From Sipunculus nudus (taxonomy: Eukaryota > Annelida > Sipuncula > Golfingiida > Sipunculidae): 64,000 nucleotides of DNA. Below the pieces are notes generated by a model, which was not told where the DNA came from, did not search any database, and worked only from the letters and a program-made list of their open reading frames with translations. The position numbers and the translations under genes were made by a program. The DNA lies in assembly GCA_026874595.1 (NCBI GenBank), contig CM049312.1, forward strand, positions 27,521,956 through 27,585,955, in the 5' to 3' direction. This document shows positions 58,915 to 64,000 of this stretch, in pieces (the first letter of the stretch is position 1; every line of letters starts with the position of its first letter).

Positions 58915-60945
58915 ATTAAGATCTAAAATTGCGTATCAACCCAGTGAAACAGCAAACCGATCAAGAACTGAGTATCACTCAAGCAAAATCAGCAATCCGA
59001 TCAAGAACTGCGTATCAGTAAAGTAAAATCAGCAATCTGATCAACAACTGCGTGTCAACCGTGCAGAAACAGCAATCCTGCCAAGAACTGCGTGTCAACC
59101 GTGTAGAAACAGCAGTCAGATAAAGAATTGTGTATCAATCTAGCAGAAAGAACAATCCGATTTAGAACTGCGTATCAACCGTACAGAAACAGCAGTCCGG
59201 TCAAGAACTGCGTGTCAACCGTGCAGAAATAGCAAACCGATCAAAAACTGCGTATCGGTTGTGCAGAAACAGCAATCCCATCAACTACTGTGCATCAATC
59301 GAGCATAAACAGCAATCGGTAAAGAACTGCGTATCAATCGTGCAGAAACAGTAAGCCTATCAAGAACTTTGTGTCAACCGTGCAGAAACAGCAATCTGAT
59401 AAAGAACTGTGTATCAGTCTAGCAGAAGAGCAATCCGATCAAGAACTACGTATCAACCGTGCAGAAACAGCAATCCGATCAGATACTACGTATCAACCGT
59501 GCAGAAACAGCAATCCGATCGAGAACTGCTTGTCAATGATGCAGAAACAGCAATCCGATCAAGAACTGCGTATTAATCGTGAAGGAAGAGCATCAAGAAC
59601 TGCATGTCAACCGTACAGAATTAGCAATCCGATCAAGAACTGTGTATCAATCGTCCAGAAATAGCAATCCGATCAACCACTGTGTATCAAACTTGCAGAA
59701 ACAGGAATCTGATAAAGAACTGTGTATCAATCCAGCAGGAAAAGCAATCTGATAAGTAACTGCTTATCAATCGTGCAGAAACAGCAATCCAATCAAGAAC
59801 TGCGTGTCAACCGTGCAGAAACAGCAATCCGATCAAGAACTGCTCATCAATCGTGCATAAACAGCAATCCGATCACGAACTGCGTTTCAATCGTGCAGAA
59901 ATAGCAATCCGATCAACTACTGTGTATCAACCTTGCAGAAACAGCAATCAGATCAAGAACTGTGTATCGAACGTGCAGAAACAGCAATCAGATAAAGATC
60001 TGCTTATCAACCGTGCAGAAACAGCAATCCGATCAAGAACTGCTTATAAACCGTGCAGAAACAGCAATCCGATCAAGAACTGCGTGTCAACCGTGCAGAA
60101 ATAGCAATCGTATCAACTACTGTGTGTCAACCTTGCAGAAACAGCAATAAGATCAAGAACTGTGTGTCAACCGTGCAGAAACAGCAATCCGATCAGGAGC
60201 TGCCCGTCAACCGTGCAGAAACAGCAATCTGATAAAGACCTTTGTATCAACCGTGCAGAAAGAGCAATCCGATCAGGAACTGCGTGTCAACCGTGCAGAA
60301 ACAGCAATCCGATCAACTACTGTAAATCAACCGAGCATAAACAGCAATCTGATAAAGACCTTTGTATCAACCGAGCATAAACAGCAATCTGATAAAGAAC
60401 TGCGTATCAATCGTGCAGAAACAGCAATCCGATCAAGAACTGCTCATCAATCGTGCAGAAACAGCAATCCGATCAAGAACTGCGTGTCAACCGTGCAGAA
60501 ACAGCAATCCGATTAAGAACTGCGTGTCAACCTTGCAGAAACAGCAATCAGATCGAGAACTGCGTATCAACCGTGCAGAAACAGCAATCTGATAAAGAAC
60601 TGTGTATCAATCCAGCAGAAAGAGCAATCCGATCAAGAACTGCTTATCATCCTTGTAGAAACAATAATCTGATCAAGAAGTGTGTATCAATAAACTCAGT
60701 AGAAACAAAAATCCGATCAAGAACTGTTTATTAATTAACCCGGTTAATAAAGCAATCCGATCAAGAACTGAATATCAACCGTGCAGAAACAGCAATCTGA
60801 TCAAGAACTGCGTTTAACCGTGCTGAAACAGCAAACTTATCAAGAACTGCGTATTTGCTCAGTAGAAACTGCAATCCAATCAAGAACTGTGTATTAAACC
60901 AGCAGAATAGGGAGCAGTCTAGTCAAGACTGTGTAATTTTTATTC
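58915..60945 (+). repeat. 40-bp minisatellite, unit 3 (about 50 copies)
   Basis: Twice as long as the arrays in units 1 and 2 and more homogeneous in its middle (about 59,750-60,600), where many units read GTGCAGAAACAGCAATCCGA plus TCAAGAACTGCGTATCAACC. It lies immediately upstream of the only intact GPCR. It ends in the same GGGAGCAGTCTAGTCAAGAC edge unit. Confidence 0.95.
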
Positions 60946-61206
60946 AGGAAGTAGAAATTAGGAATAATCAATCATACATTTTTAAGAAAAAAAAATATAA
61001 TTAAAAAAAAATTCCAAAAAAATATATGGTAGAACCTGTAATCCTATAGTTCACTGGTTGGTTGACATCAATGTTCACGTAGCCACAAAAAATCTTCCTG
61101 TCAATCATCTGCATAAATGCCATAGGCCTAACCATATTTAACTGCCTGATAAGCGCAAAGACTTTGCCTCCAGTTTCAGGGTAGGAAATCAGATATTTCA
61201 GCAATA
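60946..61206 (+). other. Upstream region of the intact GPCR
   Basis: A-rich stretch (60,980-61,025), then a conserved segment ending TTTGCCTCCAGTTTCAG (acceptor-like AG at 61,178-61,179), then 27 bp to the start codon. No convincing TATA box; a spliced 5' UTR is possible. Confidence 0.4.
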
Positions 61207-62262
61207 ATGGAGGTGTGCTTAGAAAACCGCAAAAAACTGTGGACGATAACAGGCGCTGGTATAAAGTTCTGGTTGGTATACATTGTACTGATACTGCTGG
61301 CTGTGGTTGGAATCTCAGGGAACGTCATGGTTATATACGTGTTCCGTCGTGTGGGTGTCAAAGCACCTTACCAGCTGTTCGCGTTCGCTTTAGCCGTGAA
61401 TGATTTGGTAATCTGCACTGTTTGTACACCTATGTTACCGCTGATGTTTACCGATTTTATTCCAGTGTCTGTCAAAGTGTTTCACTACTCTTTGATTGAT
61501 TATGTATTTTGCAACAACGCCATTTTCTTTATCCTGATTGCCGTGTACCGCTTGGCAGCTGTAATGAAGAAGGTACCGGGACATTTCTCCATGTCGGTCG
61601 CCCGCTGGCTCTGCGTGGGAACTTTCACGTTTTCTCTTCTTCCTTTCACGATACGTACCATTGGACGTTTCGGATACAAGGAAGCATTATATGGCGGCTG
61701 CGTTTATGGCTTGCTTCAGTATTTTCTTGCCTTCGTAGTGACGTCAGGGTGTTACGTCACTGTCTACCTACGTATTGGCCCATGTCGCCAGAATTTCGTG
61801 ATCCCACGTGATGTACCTTCCGTCAGCGCTCGGGCTGCAATGTCAGAACATGCGCCCCATGCTACGTCAAGACGAGGACACGGGGCATCGTATGATAAAA
61901 CAACAACTTTTATCACTGGGAGTGGACCAGTGACTGTAAATCACGCGAGTTCAGTTAATGCGGTGAGGCCACACAACATAGGTCGCACTGTGCAGCAAAT
62001 CAAGTTAAAAAAGAATTCAGAGACAGCTAAAAGAGCGGCTTTTACTCTTCTTGTGTCTACTTTGGTGTTTTTAATCTGTTTTGCTCCGACCGAACTCGGT
62101 GACAAACTTGGATTATTCCCAGACAACATGAGAGTTCTTCGGTTTCTTATCTTCATCCAGAATGTTACCAACCCTATTATTTACTATATAACTCAGTCGA
62201 AGTTTAAGAGTGAGGTGAAACGCGTGTTCAGAAAGTGTTCATCTTGCTTTTCCCGGGTTTAG
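61207..62262 (+). CDS. Intact class A (rhodopsin-like) GPCR, orphan
   Basis: A 351-residue, single-exon seven-helix receptor of the plasma membrane that should signal through heterotrimeric G proteins; the ligand is unknown. TM1 is about residues 21-46 (GN at 38-39), TM2 57-81 (ND at 65-66, the conserved Asp), TM3 100-120, TM4 134-152 (Trp134, Pro146), TM5 168-190, TM6 277-300 (CFAP 291-294, for CWxP) and TM7 310-329 (NPIIY 322-326). Cys102 and Cys165 are placed to form the usual TM3-ECL2 disulfide. The third loop is long (about 191-275), and Cys344/Cys347 could be palmitoylated. The DRY triplet is YRL (114-116): the Arg is kept, the acidic residue lost. The N-terminus is short, without signal peptide or glycosylation site. 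The start ATG has A at -3 and G at +4. Units 1 and 2 hold broken copies. Confidence 0.9.
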   Translation: MEVCLENRKKLWTITGAGIKFWLVYIVLILLAVVGISGNVMVIYVFRRVGVKAPYQLFAFALAVNDLVICTVCTPMLPLMFTDFIPVSVKVFHYSLIDYVFCNNAIFFILIAVYRLAAVMKKVPGHFSMSVARWLCVGTFTFSLLPFTIRTIGRFGYKEALYGGCVYGLLQYFLAFVVTSGCYVTVYLRIGPCRQNFVIPRDVPSVSARAAMSEHAPHATSRRGHGASYDKTTTFITGSGPVTVNHASSVNAVRPHNIGRTVQQIKLKKNSETAKRAAFTLLVSTLVFLICFAPTELGDKLGLFPDNMRVLRFLIFIQNVTNPIIYYITQSKFKSEVKRVFRKCSSCFSRV

Positions 62263-62950
62263 AGAGTATGTGTCGAGGTTAACCTATGGAATATAGCTGG
62301 CCAGCTGTGCAAAGGAAATGTTAATTGTTAATCATTAACTCTATAAGCAGTTAAAATAGTCCAGTCTCATGTTTATTTAAATCATTGATTTTTTTCTCTG
62401 TAATAACTAAAGATGTATGTCTAATTATGTGCCGCTCTTCGTGTCCAGATTTGAAAAAGATCTCCCAGAGCCTATAATAGCTATTTTGTTATCTGCATTT
62501 GTAATACCAGTCAATGTATGTAACAGTGGGCAAAAGGGCTACAATGTACAGAAATTTAAATTTTAAAGGAGAAAATAAAGCCTAATCCGCCCCCCCCCCC
62601 CCTCCCCCCGCGCGACGGATCAAGAGAAGGCTTATGGGGCTGACAGGTTTATTTATATATTAATATTTCGCAAAAAAATTGCATAGGGTGATATTGTAAA
62701 GGTTTCAAAACTCAAACATCGATTACATTCTTTTGTCTTTTCTTTGAAATTGTTTCCGCAAGATCTCCATTATACGGCTGATTTTGTTGTCATAGGTGAC
62801 AGATTTGCAACTAATATTTAATTTTGATCGTGATCTCTATTCAAAGGAGCACAATCCGTAACCTCTTTTCTATCATTTCTCATTTTCGGCGAACTGAAAA
62901 TGCAAAAAGAGGGAGGCTTTGAGTGACCGCAAAGTAGTTGCAAACGTCTA
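62263..62950 (+). other. 3' flank of the intact GPCR, with AATAAA and poly-C
   Basis: AATAAA at 62,574-62,579, about 310 bp after the stop, is the nearest plausible polyadenylation signal; the one close to the stop in units 1 and 2 is altered here. A C-rich run lies at about 62,589-62,608. Confidence 0.4.
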
Positions 62951-62958
62951 CTTTAACC

Positions 62959-62962
<4 letters not shown>

Positions 62963-63049
<87 letters not shown>
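62963..63049. repeat. (TA)n microsatellite, unit 3
   Basis: Long TA tract with a single TATG interruption near 62,990. Homology to units 1 and 2 ends here. Confidence 0.9.
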
Positions 63050-63051
<2 letters not shown>

Positions 63052-63560
63052 GCCTCGATTTATTGCATTCCCGCATTTCTGAGGAGGGCAATATTCACCG
63101 AGGGAATGCTGTATTTTTCATTGAATTCCCGATTGGGAATGCCAGCCTATAATCAAAGAATTAATTGAGTTTATTTTATAGGTCGTTTATAAAATGAAAT
63201 AAATTTACGCAAAGGAAGGCAGTTAAAAAGAAACACTACCAGAAATAGACGGTATACGCAGTTGCTTTAATTTTATGCGTGTCCTGATTAGTTGTGGCCG
63301 GTATACAGGATGATTTGTCAGAAACTGACCTGCTTCTAATACCCTGTCATGATCGTTACAGAACTGAAGAAATCACGCAATTCTTGCAATAACAAACATC
63401 TAATTTTTGGAGATCGTGCACTAGACATCGTCAGCTGTAGGTTCCATTATATAGCCATGCCTCATTTGTTTTATAAATGCACGGTGCCGCCGTTATCTTA
63501 GCTGTAAAAAAATATTCATAACCACTTAAGAGACGCGATGTCAGTGAATATTTTCCCGCC
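63050..63560. other. No gene seen
   Basis: Unique DNA. Around 63,066-63,110 there are inverted GCATTCCCG and GAGGGAATGC words; nothing coding. Confidence 0.5.
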
Positions 63561-63580
63561 AAAATTGTCATGAATGAAGT

Positions 63581-63767
63581 CACGTGGGTTGGATTTTTAC
63601 TACGAATCTCTTAAATGGCTCTCTATAAATGACACGTCCTTGCTCCGCCAATCACAAGAACCTATGCACGCGGGACGGATTTATGCAAATCAACGTGTCA
63701 CGTGGTTTCTATTCGGCCTTATTGCCAACATCGACAGGTTGACAGTATGAAAGATGAGCATTATAAA
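63581..63767 (+). promoter_or_regulatory. Promoter-like cluster at the right edge
   Basis: CACGTG E boxes at 63,581-63,586 and 63,699-63,704, TATAAAT at 63,624-63,630, CCAAT at 63,648-63,652, octamer ATGCAAAT at 63,683-63,690 and TATAAA at 63,762-63,767. The density of these words in 190 bp stands out from the AT-rich surroundings. No gene start follows within the window, so this is only a candidate for a gene or exon beyond 64,000. Confidence 0.3.
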
Positions 63768-64000
63768 GCGACAACGTTAAGCTTGCGCTTTATTTGTAAT
63801 CAAATGAGAACGATTTCTAATTTCTTAATGTTTTTTTCGCGATTCGCCTATTTTTTATAAATATTTGTGCAAAATAATATGTCAAATTTCATTTATCTCT
63901 GGCTGATGATGCCCGCAGGCTGTTTCGCCCGAGTGACGAAATTTGGGAGCGGTTTACCGGCAGGTTTTTTTTTTCCTCTTACATACGAGTGTGTATCTGT
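63768..64000. other. No gene seen; right edge
   Basis: Contains the CTGATGA/GAAA motif pair discussed as a finding (63,903-63,941) and a poly-T run near 63,966. Nothing coding. Confidence 0.4.

Larger units (their letters stand above)
58149..63050 (+). repeat. Segmental duplication unit 3 (partial)
   Basis: Matches the first about 4 kb of units 1 and 2 (flank, 40-bp array, GPCR, 3' flank) with visibly lower identity, then loses homology at the (TA)n tract. So it split off earlier than the unit 1/unit 2 pair. Confidence 0.88.

Overview
This is AT-rich animal (metazoan) nuclear DNA from the accessory, repeat-dense part of a genome, probably a marine invertebrate. The suggestive signs are an intron-poor lineage-specific class A GPCR, several tRNA-derived SINE families, a Tx1/L1-like LINE, a Jockey-like LINE, hAT-like and Mutator-like miniature elements, many (TA)n tracts and long minisatellites. 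A mollusc or other lophotrochozoan would fit, but no species can be named from the sequence alone. There is no rRNA, no convincing functional tRNA gene, and only one intact protein gene that I would defend.

Layout. The window is a three-copy tandem segmental duplication. Unit 1 runs 1-21,981, unit 2 21,982-58,148, and unit 3 starts at 58,149 and remains recognisable to about 63,050. Each unit starts with the same block: a 40-bp minisatellite (785-1,845; 22,805-23,862; 58,915-60,945), then a single-exon GPCR on the + strand (2,111-3,126; 24,103-25,111; 61,207-62,262), then a (TA)n-rich flank. Units 1 and 2 continue with three SINE copies of one family, another SINE fragment, a 28-bp minisatellite (type I), a 38-bp minisatellite holding a hAT-like MITE, about 3 kb of single-copy-looking DNA, a second 28-bp minisatellite (type II), and a final block leading back to the next unit. 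Unit 2 is longer than unit 1 because it carries a Jockey-like LINE remnant and GC-rich unknown DNA (30,106-33,620), a 0.7-kb insertion (37,614-38,317), an extra shortened copy of the type II array block (43,740-46,745) and a 5.1-kb Tx1-like LINE (50,069-55,159).

Genes. Only the unit 3 GPCR is open from start to stop (351 codons). The unit 1 copy has a 4-bp deletion before TM3. The unit 2 copy has a 1-bp and a 10-bp deletion in the third intracellular loop/TM6 region. Units 1 and 2 also share a stop codon in the 5' extension that is coding in unit 3. The receptor has the usual class A landmarks except for a YRL triplet where DRY is expected. Its ligand cannot be told from the sequence.

Most interesting structure. 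At 13,121-13,735, inside the type II minisatellite, lies a miniature LTR retroelement with about 139-bp LTRs, a tRNA-Pro-type primer binding site, a polypurine tract and an ATAT target duplication. Its LTR contains a tRNA-like domain with a pairable acceptor stem and a near-perfect B box. It is arranged LTR-internal-LTR-internal-LTR. A second clean case is a 392-bp foldback element (20,122-20,513) with a 9-bp target duplication and a matching empty site in unit 2.
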